64,000 bases of DNA, taken from Mobilicoccus sp032056465. Lineage in GTDB: Bacteria > Actinomycetota > Actinomycetes > Actinomycetales > Dermatophilaceae. The DNA is taken from NCBI RefSeq assembly GCF_032056465.1, contig NZ_DAMBCL010000005.1. One strand, 5' to 3'. Below are positions 39,127 to 49,420 of this stretch, one piece after another; within the stretch, counting starts at the first letter, position 1, and each line of letters starts with the position of its first letter. Made by a program: the position numbers and the translations under genes. The notes below the pieces were generated by a model. The model saw only the letters and a program-made list of their open reading frames with translations. It made no database searches and was not told the DNA's origin.

Positions 39127-40128
39127 TCACCGCCCCCGGCCGGACCGGTTCGCGCAGATCGTCAGCACCGCCCGTTCGACGGCGTACAGCGGGTCGCGGC
39201 CACCGCCCTTGACCGCCTCGTCGGCGGCGGCGACGGCCTGGATGCTCTGGCCGAGGCCCTCGACGTCCCACCCGTTCAACGCCCGCCGGGCGCGGTCGAT
39301 CTGCCACGGCGCCATGCCGAGGGCCTTGGCGAGAGAGCCCGAACTCGACCGCCCCGCGCCCGCGACCTTGACGAGCTGCCGCAGCTGCACGGCGAGCACC
39401 GCGACGATGGGAACGGGGTCCACGCCGCTCGCGAGGGCGTGCCGCAAAAGCCGGAGGGCCTCCGGGGCGTTGCCCGCGAGCGCGGCGTCGGCGACGCGGA
39501 ACCCGCTCGCCTCCACCTTGCCGCCGTGGTAGGTCGCGACGACGTGCTCGTCGATGACCCCCGTCGTGTCGTCGATGAGTTGGGTGCAGGCGGAAGCGAG
39601 TTCACGGACGTCCTTGCCGACGGCCTCGACGAGTGCACGGATCGCCTCGGGAGTCGCCTTGCGGCGGGCCCGGCGGAACTCGTGCTGGGCGAACTCCGCC
39701 TTCTCCCGGTCGGACTTGATCGCCGGCGCCTCCAGCACCCGCGCACCGTTCTTCTTCATCGCGTCGAGGACCTTCTTGCCGCGGTTGCCCCCGGCGTGCG
39801 CGACGACGAGCGTGATCCCCGGTTCGGGGCGTTCGATCTGAGCGAGCAGGTCGGCCTGCGCCTCGTCCCCCGCCTGATCCGCGCCCCGGACGACGACGCA
39901 CTTGTCCCCACCGAACAACGAGGGGGCACAGTGCATCCCGATCTGGCCGGGCTCGTAGGACTCCATGTCGACCCGGATGTACTCGACGTCGGGCGTGAGG
40001 GACCGCAGTGCCTCGATCGTGGCCGTGATCGCGCGCTCGGCGAGGATCTGCTCGGGCCCGGTGACGAGCACCAGGGGCGGGACTCCCCCACGCGGCGAAC
40101 TCGGGGACCAGTCGTCGTCGGTGTTCAC
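39127..40128 (-). CDS. holA: DNA polymerase III delta subunit
   Basis: 333 residues of the clamp-loader delta fold. It opens the beta clamp. Signatures are PPLVLVTGPEQILAERAITATI near the start, HCAPSLFGGDKCVVVRGAD, FAQHEFRRARRKATPEAIRALVEAVGKDVRELASACTQLID and the third-domain DAALAGNAPEALRLLRHALASGVDPVPIVAVLAVQLRQLVKVA. The GTG at 40128 is the start; no strong SD. Location next to rpsT is conserved across actinobacteria. Convergence with no neighbour; 86 bp separate it from the helicase gene upstream. Confidence 0.95.
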   Translation of the reverse strand: MNTDDDWSPSSPRGGVPPLVLVTGPEQILAERAITATIEALRSLTPDVEYIRVDMESYEPGQIGMHCAPSLFGGDKCVVVRGADQAGDEAQADLLAQIERPEPGITLVVAHAGGNRGKKVLDAMKKNGARVLEAPAIKSDREKAEFAQHEFRRARRKATPEAIRALVEAVGKDVRELASACTQLIDDTTGVIDEHVVATYHGGKVEASGFRVADAALAGNAPEALRLLRHALASGVDPVPIVAVLAVQLRQLVKVAGAGRSSSGSLAKALGMAPWQIDRARRALNGWDVEGLGQSIQAVAAADEAVKGGGRDPLYAVERAVLTICANRSGRGR

Positions 40129-40214
40129 GGGGTCAGGATGTCAAAACGTCCCGACACCCCTTCGCCCCACCCAGCACCCACCCCGGAGGCGTGGCGTTGG
40201 GGGGGGCGCGGTCG

Positions 40215-42509
40215 TCACAGGCGCAGCAGCGTGAGGCGCGCCTGGACGGCCTCGACCGGGATACCGAGGTGGTCGGCGAGTTCGTCGGCGTCGAGCCCGA
40301 GATCGCGGCCGTCCTTGAGTTCCTCGTCGTCCTCGCGGGACCAGGCGTGACCGCTCGTGACCGCGGTGCGGGAGTCGGCTGCCGCCGGTGCGCCGGTGGC
40401 GACCGCGTCGCTGACCCGCTCGACGACGGGCGTGGCGGCCCCGCTCGGCGGCGGGTGCTCGTTCTCGCCCGCGACGACCCCCCGCGCCGGAGGCGGGGCC
40501 ACGGGAACGACCGGCGCGGCCGACGCGTCGAGACGTCGCAGCGCCTCATGGACGACGGCCGTGTTCGTCGTCGGCCAGAACGGCGGCAACGACCGCTGGA
40601 GGAACCCGGCGTAGCGGGCCGTGACCATGCGGGAGTCGAGGAACGCGACGACGCCCCGGTCGTCGGAGCGGCGGATGAGTCGCCCCGCCCCCTGGGCGAG
40701 GCGCAGGGCCGCATGGGTCGCCGAGACCGCCATGAACCCGTTGCCGCCCATGCGGCCGATCTCCTGCGTGCGGGCCGAGGCGAGCGGGTCGTCGGGCCGC
40801 GGGAACGGGATGCGGTCGATGACGACGAGTTGGCATGCCGGCCCGGGCACGTCGACGCCCTGCCACAACGTGAGGGTGCCGAACAGGCACGTGCGCGCGT
40901 CGGCCGCGAACTGCCGGACGAGCGTCGTGATCTGGTCCTCGCCCTGGCACAGGATCGGCATGTCGTCCCCGAGGCGCTCGCGCATCTCCTCGGCCGCCGC
41001 CTGGGCGGCGCGCATCGAGGAGAACAGCCCCAGCGTGCGGCCGCCTGCGGCACGCATGAGCTGCTCGAGTTCGTCGAACATCGCCGGACTCGGCCCGTCG
41101 CGCCCCGGTGCGGGCAATCCGGCGGCGACGTAGGCGATGCCCTGGGCCGGGTAGTCGAAGGGACTGCCCACGTCGAGGCCCTGCCAGTCCGGGGCGCCCT
41201 CCCCCCGCAGACCGAGGGTGCCGGCGACGGCGTCGAACGAGCCGCCGAGCTCGATCGTCGCCGAGGTGAGGACGACCGTGCGCTCGGCGAAGAGCTTGTC
41301 GCGCAGGTCCATCGCGACGCTCATCGGCGCGACCCGCAGCACCGCACCCCGCTGCGGGTTCTGGTTGACCCAGGCGACGTCGAGGTGGCGCTCCTCGAGC
41401 AGACGATCGACGACGTCGACGAGCTCGTCGACCGCGGCCTTCGCGACGGCCCGGGCGCCGTCGGTGTCGTCGCGCCCCTTGGAGTCCGACTTCATGCCGC
41501 TCTGCACCGCGCGGGCATCGGTCCGCAGCATGGCGAGGGCGCCGGCCAGGGACTCCGGCACAGTGATCAACCGACCCTCGGGGATGGGCTGCAAGGCCTG
41601 CGCGAAGACCTCCCCCGCCCCCACGAGGTCGTCGGTCCCGGTGTACGAGGCCGCCTTGCGCGCCGCGCTCGTCACCATGCCGGGCGAGAGCTCGTCGGTC
41701 ACCGTGGCGGTGACCCGATCGACGAGTTCGTGGGCCTCGTCGATGACGAGCAGGTGGTGCTCGGGCAGCATCGCCCGGCCCTCGAAGGCGTCGATGGCCA
41801 TGAAGCTGTGGTTGGTGACGACGACGTCGGCGTCCTTGGCCGCCTCGCGTGAGCGTTCGACGAAGCACTCCGTGCGCATCGGGCACTTGGTGCCCAGGCA
41901 CTCGCGGGCGGCCACCGACACCTGCCGCCACGCCCGCTCGCTCACGCCGGGGACGAGCTCGTCCCGATCACCGGACTCGGTGCTCTCGGCCCATTCGCGC
42001 AGGCGGAGGACCTCGGCGCCGAGCCGGGAGGGCCCCTCGCCGCGCGCACCCCCGCGGTCGGCGTCCTCCTTCGCCTCCCCGGCGTCGCTTCGGACGAGGC
42101 CGGCCGAGGAGAAGAGCGCTCCGTCGTCGTCGGGGAATCCGCCGGCGAGCTTGTGGAGGCACACGTAGTTGCGGCGCCCCTTGACGAGGACGTAGGTGGG
42201 TCGTCGCCCCAGCATCGGTGCGAGCGCATCGGCGACGCGAGGCATGTCGCGGTCGACGATCTGGGCCTGGAGGGCGAGAGTCGCGGTTGCGACGACGGCG
42301 GGCGTGCCCGTGTTCACCGCGTCGGCGACGGCGGGGACGAGGTAGGCGAGGGACTTGCCGGTACCCGTCCCGGCCTGGACGAGCAGGTGCTCCTGGGCCG
42401 CGACGGCGTCCTCGACGGCAAGGGCCATGCGCTTCTGACCAGGTCGTTCGGTACCCCCGACCGCCTCGACGGCGGCGGCGAGCAGGTCATCGACTCGGGC
42501 TCCACGCAC
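40215..42509 (-). CDS. DinG/XPD-type ATP-dependent DNA helicase
   Basis: Superfamily 2 helicase of the DinG/YoaA group, 764 residues. Walker A AGTGTGKSLAYLVP (about 48-61), DEAH box VIDEAHEL, and later motifs LFSSMRAAQAAAEEM, FGTLTLWQGVDVPG and QGAGRLIRRSDDRGVV (motif VI). Cysteines in YVCLHK, CLGTKCPMRTEC form a probable 4Fe-4S cluster domain, needed by XPD-like enzymes. The role is in repair or removal of blocking structures. GTG codons occur at 42515 and 42509; the second is chosen because a TAGCCT -10 box ends 6 nt before it, and overlaps the first. No SOS box is seen upstream. Confidence 0.9.
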   Translation of the reverse strand: MRGARVDDLLAAAVEAVGGTERPGQKRMALAVEDAVAAQEHLLVQAGTGTGKSLAYLVPAVADAVNTGTPAVVATATLALQAQIVDRDMPRVADALAPMLGRRPTYVLVKGRRNYVCLHKLAGGFPDDDGALFSSAGLVRSDAGEAKEDADRGGARGEGPSRLGAEVLRLREWAESTESGDRDELVPGVSERAWRQVSVAARECLGTKCPMRTECFVERSREAAKDADVVVTNHSFMAIDAFEGRAMLPEHHLLVIDEAHELVDRVTATVTDELSPGMVTSAARKAASYTGTDDLVGAGEVFAQALQPIPEGRLITVPESLAGALAMLRTDARAVQSGMKSDSKGRDDTDGARAVAKAAVDELVDVVDRLLEERHLDVAWVNQNPQRGAVLRVAPMSVAMDLRDKLFAERTVVLTSATIELGGSFDAVAGTLGLRGEGAPDWQGLDVGSPFDYPAQGIAYVAAGLPAPGRDGPSPAMFDELEQLMRAAGGRTLGLFSSMRAAQAAAEEMRERLGDDMPILCQGEDQITTLVRQFAADARTCLFGTLTLWQGVDVPGPACQLVVIDRIPFPRPDDPLASARTQEIGRMGGNGFMAVSATHAALRLAQGAGRLIRRSDDRGVVAFLDSRMVTARYAGFLQRSLPPFWPTTNTAVVHEALRRLDASAAPVVPVAPPPARGVVAGENEHPPPSGAATPVVERVSDAVATGAPAAADSRTAVTSGHAWSREDDEELKDGRDLGLDADELADHLGIPVEAVQARLTLLRL

Positions 42510-42515
42510 CCGCAC

Positions 42516-42521
42516 AGGCTA
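42516..42521 (-). promoter_or_regulatory. -10 box of the DinG-type helicase gene (leaderless type)
   Basis: Minus-strand TAGCCT, followed after 6 nt (GTGCGG) by GTG at 42509. The spacing equals that of comEA, the LysR-type gene and the serine hydrolase and decides between the two possible GTG starts. Confidence 0.55.
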
Positions 42522-42661
42522 GTGCCTCGAGCTCGCCGTCCAGGTCCGCCCTCCACAGGGGTGGGGCCCTCGCGCCCCCGCGCCCCGTGGCCGGCCACCG
42601 GTGAGGTGCCGCGAACCGGGCGAGCCGGCCACCGACCCCCGGAGGTTGCCGGCACGCGAGA

Positions 42662-42696
42662 AACGCGGCACCCCCGGTGACCGGGGGTACCGCGTT
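42662..42696 (-). terminator. Terminator of the DJ-1/PfpI gene
   Basis: 16-bp stem 42662-42677 / 42681-42696 with a 3-nt loop. On the minus strand the single imperfection is a G-U pair and the stem is followed by UUU, so the orientation fits the DJ-1/PfpI transcript ending at 42732. Confidence 0.8.
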
Positions 42697-42731
42697 CCGT
42701 GGCGCCGGGTCTGCTCCCGGTCGTGGTGGGC

Positions 42732-43424
42732 TCAGAGCGCCTTGAGCACGGCCTTGGCGACGGCCTTGGCGCTCATGGGGTTCTGACCGGTGATGAGACG
42801 GCCGTCGACGACGACGTTCTTGGCCATGGGGCGCAACGGCTTCTTGTACTTGGCGCCCCTCTCCTGGAGTGCCTTGGAGAGGTCGAACGGCACGGCGTCG
42901 TCGCGGCCGGCGAGCTTCTCCTCGGGCCAGGAGAAGCCGGTGACCTTACGACCCCGCAGCAGGGGCTTGCCCTCGACCTGGACGTCGAGCAGCCCGGCAG
43001 GGCCGTGGCAGACGGCCGAGACGATCTTGCCCTGGCGCCAGAAGTCGGCGACGAGACACGCGAGGGCGGGGTTGCGGAAGTCGAACATCGTGCCGTGCCC
43101 GCCGGTGAGATAGATCGCGTCGAAGTCCTCGGCCTGAAGGTCCGCGACGGCCGGGGTCGTGTCGAGCAGGTTCATGAACCCACGATCCGCGTACCGCTTC
43201 TTCGTGCCCCCCATGGCGAGGACGCCGGTCGAGAGACTCTCTGGATCCAGTGGCACCACGCCACCGTCGATGCTGGCGATGACCACGTCGTGCCCGACCT
43301 TGGTGACCTCGTCGTAGAAGTGGGTGAGTTCCCCGAGCCACAGGCCCGTGCGGTACCCCTTCTTCTCGTACTCCCCGGCACTGGTGGTGATCGCGAGGAT
43401 GCGCTTGCTCGTCTTCTTACCCAT
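42732..43424 (-). CDS. DJ-1/PfpI-family protein (Hsp31/glyoxalase III-like)
   Basis: 230 residues with a flavodoxin-like fold. Nucleophile Cys139 followed by His140 in SAVCHGPAGLLDV, with the glycine turn YLTGGHGTMFDF (105-116) and the N-terminal TSAGEYEKKGYRTGLWLGEL matching the Hsp31-like subgroup. Such proteins degrade methylglyoxal without glutathione, or act as chaperones. The Cys is intact so activity is likely. AGAAG precedes the ATG at 43424. The gene follows hflX on the same strand after 137 bp and has its own terminator. Confidence 0.87.
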   Translation of the reverse strand: MGKKTSKRILAITTSAGEYEKKGYRTGLWLGELTHFYDEVTKVGHDVVIASIDGGVVPLDPESLSTGVLAMGGTKKRYADRGFMNLLDTTPAVADLQAEDFDAIYLTGGHGTMFDFRNPALACLVADFWRQGKIVSAVCHGPAGLLDVQVEGKPLLRGRKVTGFSWPEEKLAGRDDAVPFDLSKALQERGAKYKKPLRPMAKNVVVDGRLITGQNPMSAKAVAKAVLKAL

Positions 43425-43561
43425 GACTTCTGCTTTCCCCTGGCCGCGGCGGACAAACCCACCGCCGACCGCCACGACGCGCGCGAGGCGACAGCGGCCC
43501 ACGATTCATGTCAGGGCCCGCGTCCGGGATCCCGCCGTGGCACCGGACCACGGCGGGCACG

Positions 43562-45046
<1,485 letters not shown>

Positions 45047-45130
45047 ATCCCCTTCAGGATGACATCTCGCCTCACCGTGCGTCGACGCGATTTCCGCGGC
45101 AGCCGGGCCGTCCTCCCCGGGGAACACCGC

Positions 45131-47620
45131 TCAGGTCCGCCCGCGGGGGGCCTCCGGCTCCTCCTCGGCGTCCTCCGGGGGTGCGGGATCCTGCCCCTCC
45201 ACCCGCACGAGCGGGCGGCCCCGTTCGCCCTTCTCCTCGTGTCGCACCGTGGGCAGGTGCGGCACCCGCGGCTGCAGGATCGGGTAGTCCGGCGGCACGT
45301 GGATCGATTCGACGGGGCTCCCCTGCTCATCGACCGCGGCCTCGACGTCGGGCAGGGTCTTGGTCGCGCGGAACCGGGTACGGTCGACCGCGAGGATGAT
45401 GACGAACGCAGCGACGGCGGCGATGCCGAGGCGCGCGGCGAGCGCCCACCCGGAGCCGGTCGACAGCGCGACGACGGCGGGCGCGATGAGCACCGCGACG
45501 AGGTTCATCACTTTGATGAGCGGGTTGATGGCGGGTCCGGCGGTGTCCTTGAACGGGTCGCCGACGGTGTCACCGATGACGGTCGCGGCGTGGGCCTCGG
45601 AGCCCTTGCCGCCGTGCGCGCCGTCCTCGACGATCTTCTTCGCGTTGTCCCAGGCGCCGCCGGAGTTCGCGAGGAACACGGCCATGAGGACGCCCGCCGC
45701 GATGGCGCCGGCGAGGAACCCGGCGAGTGCGCCGAACCCGAGGGAGAACCCGATGGCCACCGGGGCGAGCACGGCGAGCAGGCCCGGCGTGGTGAGTTCG
45801 CGCAGCGAGTCGCGGGTGCAGATGTCGACGACGCGACCGTACTCGGGCTTCTCGGTGCCCTCCATGATCCCGGGGTGCTCGCGGAACTGACGACGCACCT
45901 CGAGGACGATGGCACCGGCCGCGCGGGTGACGGCGTCGATCGCGAGACCGGAGAAGAGGAACACGACGGCGGCGCCCGCGATGACGCCCACGAGGGTCGC
46001 GGGGTGGACGATCGCGTAGTCGTGCATCGAGGCCATGACGTCCTCGCCCCGGGCGGCGAGGGTCTCGCTCACGGAGTCGTTGTAGGAGCCGAACAGCGCG
46101 GTGGCGGCGAGGACGGCGGTCGCGATCGCGATGCCCTTGGTGATGGCCTTGGTGGTGTTGCCGACCGCGTCGAGCTCGGTGAGCACCTGGGCGCCGTCGC
46201 CGGTGACGTCGCCGGACATCTCGGCGATGCCCTGTGCGTTGTCGCTGACCGGCCCGAAGGTGTCCATCGCGACGATGACGCCGACCGTCGTGAGCAGCCC
46301 GCAACCGGCGAGCGCGACGAAGAACAGCGACACGAGGATCGATCCACCGCCGAGCAGGTAGGCGCCGTAGACCCCGGCGCCGATGACCGCGGCGGTGTAG
46401 ACGGCCGACTCGAACCCGACGCCGATACCGGCGAGGACGACGGTCGCGGCGCCGGTGACCGAGGTGCGGGCGACGTTGCGGGTGGGCTCGTTGTCGGTGC
46501 CCGTGAAGTGCGCGGTGAGGAAGAGGATGACCGCGGCGAGGACGATGCCGAGGGTCACCGCGGCCCAGGAACGGAGGCGGGGGTCGCCGGTCAGGCCGAT
46601 GATCTCGGCGTTCACGCCGACGAGTCCGGAGAACGCGTCCGGGAGATAGGCGAAGGCCGCGATCCCGCAGCCGATGACCGAGACCCCGGCCGCGATCGCG
46701 AAACCGCGGGTGATCGCGCGCAGCCCGTTCTCCCCCGGTCGGACCCGCGTGAGGTAGATCCCGATGACGGCGGTGAGCACGCCGACGGCGGGCACGATGA
46801 GCGGGAACACGAGACCGTGCGCCCCGAAGGCGGCCTTGCCGAGGATGAGCGCGGCGACGAGCGTGACCGCGTAGGACTCGAAGAGGTCGGCCGCCATGCC
46901 GGCACAGTCGCCGACGTTGTCGCCGACGTTGTCGGCGATCGTGGCGGCGTTGCGGGGGTCGTCCTCGGGGATGCCCTGCTCGACCTTGCCGACGAGGTCG
47001 GCGCCGACGTCGGCGGCCTTGGTGAAGATGCCGCCCCCGACACGCATGAACATGGCGAGCAGCGCCGCGCCGAACCCGAATCCCTCGAGCACCGTGGGAG
47101 CCCGGTCACGGAACAGGACGACGACGACGGCCGCGCCCAACAGCCCGAGGCCGACCGTGACCATGCCGACGGCCCCACCCGTGCGGACGGCGAGGCGGAA
47201 CCCCGGCGTCCGGTCCCCGTCGCGGGAGGCGGCGGCGACCCGGACGTTGGCGCGCACGGCGAGTGTCATGCCGAGGTAGCCGATGGCCGCGGAGAACCCT
47301 GCGCCGACGACGAACGCGAGACTTCGTCCGAGGCGGCTCGACAGGTCCGGTGCGGGCAGGACCAGCAGCAGCGCGACCGCGGCGACGACGAACCACACGA
47401 GGGTGCGCATCTGTCGGTTGAGGTAGGCCGAGGCCCCCTCCTGCACGGCCCGGGCGATCTCCTGCATCCCCGGGGTGCCGGCATCGGCGCGGAGGACCTC
47501 GGCGCGGAAGAGTCCGCCGACGACCAGGGCGACCAGGGCGATGGCCCCGATCACGAGGACGAGGGTGAGATCACCCCCGCTCAGCTCCAGCCGGGATGCC
47601 GCCAGGTGCATCGGACCCAT
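45131..47620 (-). CDS. hppA: Membrane proton-pumping pyrophosphatase
   Basis: Couples pyrophosphate hydrolysis to H+ transport. 829 residues with about 16 helices. The substrate motif DVGADLVGKVEQGIPEDDPRN and the two DNVGDNVGD-like acidic loops (IADNVGDNVGDCAGMAADLFE; VGDTVGDPFKDTAGPA) are intact. The sequence AVGNTTKAITKG has Lys where potassium-dependent enzymes have Ala, the mark of the K+-independent class. The ATG at 47620 follows GGGAGG. A C-terminal hydrophilic tail of about 60 residues (PDYPILQPRVPHLPTVRHEEK...) is extra. Same strand as the PucR-type gene upstream (89 bp) and hflX downstream. Confidence 0.97.
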   Translation of the reverse strand: MGPMHLAASRLELSGGDLTLVLVIGAIALVALVVGGLFRAEVLRADAGTPGMQEIARAVQEGASAYLNRQMRTLVWFVVAAVALLLVLPAPDLSSRLGRSLAFVVGAGFSAAIGYLGMTLAVRANVRVAAASRDGDRTPGFRLAVRTGGAVGMVTVGLGLLGAAVVVVLFRDRAPTVLEGFGFGAALLAMFMRVGGGIFTKAADVGADLVGKVEQGIPEDDPRNAATIADNVGDNVGDCAGMAADLFESYAVTLVAALILGKAAFGAHGLVFPLIVPAVGVLTAVIGIYLTRVRPGENGLRAITRGFAIAAGVSVIGCGIAAFAYLPDAFSGLVGVNAEIIGLTGDPRLRSWAAVTLGIVLAAVILFLTAHFTGTDNEPTRNVARTSVTGAATVVLAGIGVGFESAVYTAAVIGAGVYGAYLLGGGSILVSLFFVALAGCGLLTTVGVIVAMDTFGPVSDNAQGIAEMSGDVTGDGAQVLTELDAVGNTTKAITKGIAIATAVLAATALFGSYNDSVSETLAARGEDVMASMHDYAIVHPATLVGVIAGAAVVFLFSGLAIDAVTRAAGAIVLEVRRQFREHPGIMEGTEKPEYGRVVDICTRDSLRELTTPGLLAVLAPVAIGFSLGFGALAGFLAGAIAAGVLMAVFLANSGGAWDNAKKIVEDGAHGGKGSEAHAATVIGDTVGDPFKDTAGPAINPLIKVMNLVAVLIAPAVVALSTGSGWALAARLGIAAVAAFVIILAVDRTRFRATKTLPDVEAAVDEQGSPVESIHVPPDYPILQPRVPHLPTVRHEEKGERGRPLVRVEGQDPAPPEDAEEEPEAPRGRT

Positions 47621-47709
47621 CTGTGCCTCCCGCCGTTGGGATCACGCTCACGTCGTCGTGGGATCGTCACAGTCTGGACCACGACGTCGGCTCACAGGCG
47701 CGAACGGCC

Positions 47710-49188
47710 TCATCGGGTTCCTCGCGTCCCCCGGGCGTCGCCGCTGCGTGCAGCGGTGGAGGGGGCCGCGCCGGGCGCCGGGGGCGCTGCCCGCGGGGCG
47801 GACGGCCGCGGCGCCGTGGAGGGCCTCGCCGACGGTCCGGGGGGCGGCGGTGAGGGCGGCGCGGGCCGCGGCACGGCGGCGATCTCCTCCTGCAACGCGA
47901 GATAGAGGTTGGCGATCGTCGCGGCGGAGCCGAGCGGGCCACCGATCTCGTCCTCGACCCGACGCAGGCGGTAACGGACGGTGTTGGGGTGCAGATACAG
48001 CTGCCGCGCGGTGGCGTTGACGTCCGATCCCAGCGCGAGGTGGACGACGAGCGTCTCGCGGAGGTCCTCCTTGTCGAGCAGAGCTCCGAACTGGCGCCTC
48101 GTGCGGGCCTCGAGGTCGGCCGCCGGGCGGCTGGAGGTCAGCCACGTCGCGAGGTCGACGTCCTCGAAGTGGACGACGGCACCGGCCGCCTCCGGGGCGC
48201 CACCACGTGAACCGGTGTCGGTGTCGGCGGCCCTGTCCCTGCGGGGCCCCTGCCCGGTCCCGGCGCCCCGACCCTCGCCGGTCTCGGGCCTGTCGGGGCT
48301 CCCACCGGCCTGCGTGACGAGTCCGACGCGCAGGGCCATTCCGGCGTCCCGATAGGCGGCGGGTGCGCGCAGGAGGTCGATGAAGGGTTCGCTCACGCCG
48401 ACGACATGGGTGGCGGCGAGGCGCTCCAACCAGGCGCCGAGCGCGGGTTCGTCGGCGACGAGGGCGAGGACGGCACCGCTGCGGCGTCCCGGTCCGAGGG
48501 GGGCGCCGGTCGGGGCGTCGGAGAGCACGAGGGGCAGCCCCGCGAGATAGGCGCGCTCGTGCATGGCCTCGAGCCGGTCGACCCGTCGCCGGGGGGTCTC
48601 GGACTCCGGGGACACCGGGGTCGCCACGACGGCCCGCAGCGGCTGGTTGACCGTGAACCGCAGCTCGCGCAGACGACGCCACAGGGAGGCGACGCGGTCG
48701 GCGGTCACCTCACCGAGCAGGATCGTGATGAGGTGCCTCGCCCTCGTGAGCTCCTGGGTGAGGGCGAGGGTCCTCGCTCCCCGCATCGCCGAGAGCATCC
48801 GCCCGGCGGTGAGGAGGAGAGGCTCGCCCGAGGCCTCGATCGCGTCGGCGTCGCGGCTGGCGAGCGCCACCCAGAAGCCTGCGCCCCGCATGACGATCGG
48901 GGTGGCGAGGACGCGGTAGCGGCCGATGTCCAACCTCGTGAACACGCGTTCGCGGTGGTCGAGTTCGTGCCAGAGCAGCCGCACCGGACCCTCGCCCACG
49001 GACGCGGCGATGCGACCCGTCTCGTCGTAGAGCACGGCGGTACCACGGACGAGTTGCCCCAGCCGGGCGATGAGGGCCTGGAGCGGACGTTCGTCGCCGA
49101 GCGCGGCGAGGAGCTCGTGATGGAACCAGATCTCCCGCCGCAGCCGGCGGATCTCGGCCTCCCCTGCCGCGACGTCGTCGGTGGTCAT
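47710..49188 (-). CDS. PucR/CdaR-type transcriptional regulator
   Basis: 492 residues. The N-terminal part contains a GAF-like domain (LQALIARLGQLVRGTAVLYDETGRIAAS) and a central GGDEF-like degenerate domain. The C-terminal PucR helix-turn-helix reads RETLVVHLALGSDVNATARQLYLHPNTVRYRLRRVEDEIG. A Pro/Ala-rich tail of about 50 residues follows, unusual for the family. PucR regulators control purine, hydantoin or amino-acid catabolism. It is divergent from hyuAB over 232 bp that contain a perfect inverted repeat, so it is the likely regulator of that operon. Start ATG at 49188; no strong alternative. Confidence 0.85.
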   Translation of the reverse strand: MTTDDVAAGEAEIRRLRREIWFHHELLAALGDERPLQALIARLGQLVRGTAVLYDETGRIAASVGEGPVRLLWHELDHRERVFTRLDIGRYRVLATPIVMRGAGFWVALASRDADAIEASGEPLLLTAGRMLSAMRGARTLALTQELTRARHLITILLGEVTADRVASLWRRLRELRFTVNQPLRAVVATPVSPESETPRRRVDRLEAMHERAYLAGLPLVLSDAPTGAPLGPGRRSGAVLALVADEPALGAWLERLAATHVVGVSEPFIDLLRAPAAYRDAGMALRVGLVTQAGGSPDRPETGEGRGAGTGQGPRRDRAADTDTGSRGGAPEAAGAVVHFEDVDLATWLTSSRPAADLEARTRRQFGALLDKEDLRETLVVHLALGSDVNATARQLYLHPNTVRYRLRRVEDEIGGPLGSAATIANLYLALQEEIAAVPRPAPPSPPPPGPSARPSTAPRPSAPRAAPPAPGAAPSTAARSGDARGTRGTR

Positions 49189-49265
49189 GCGCCTGCTCTC
49201 CTCCCTCCCGGGGTGCTGGTCGGCCCCTCCCGATCACCCCCGAGGCGCCCAGCCCCGGGGCCGAC

Positions 49266-49285
49266 CTTTGTCGGATCGGACAAAG
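49266..49285. promoter_or_regulatory. Inverted repeat between pucR-type gene and hyuA (candidate operator)
   Basis: CTTTGTC-GGATCG-GACAAAG is a perfect 7-bp inverted repeat with a 6-bp centre, 78 bp before the PucR-type start and 136 bp before hyuA. Its A/T-rich ends stand out against the local sequence. It is the most likely site for the divergently coded regulator. Confidence 0.5.
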
Positions 49286-49420
49286 AATCTCACCCCGCCT
49301 CGTGAATCCGCTAGTGACGAGCCGGCGGCGGCTACCGCAGGGTGACTCACCAACGGCGACGCGACCGGTCCGCTCGCCGTCATCCCTCACGGCCGGAACC
49401 CGATTCACCAGGAGGTGCCC

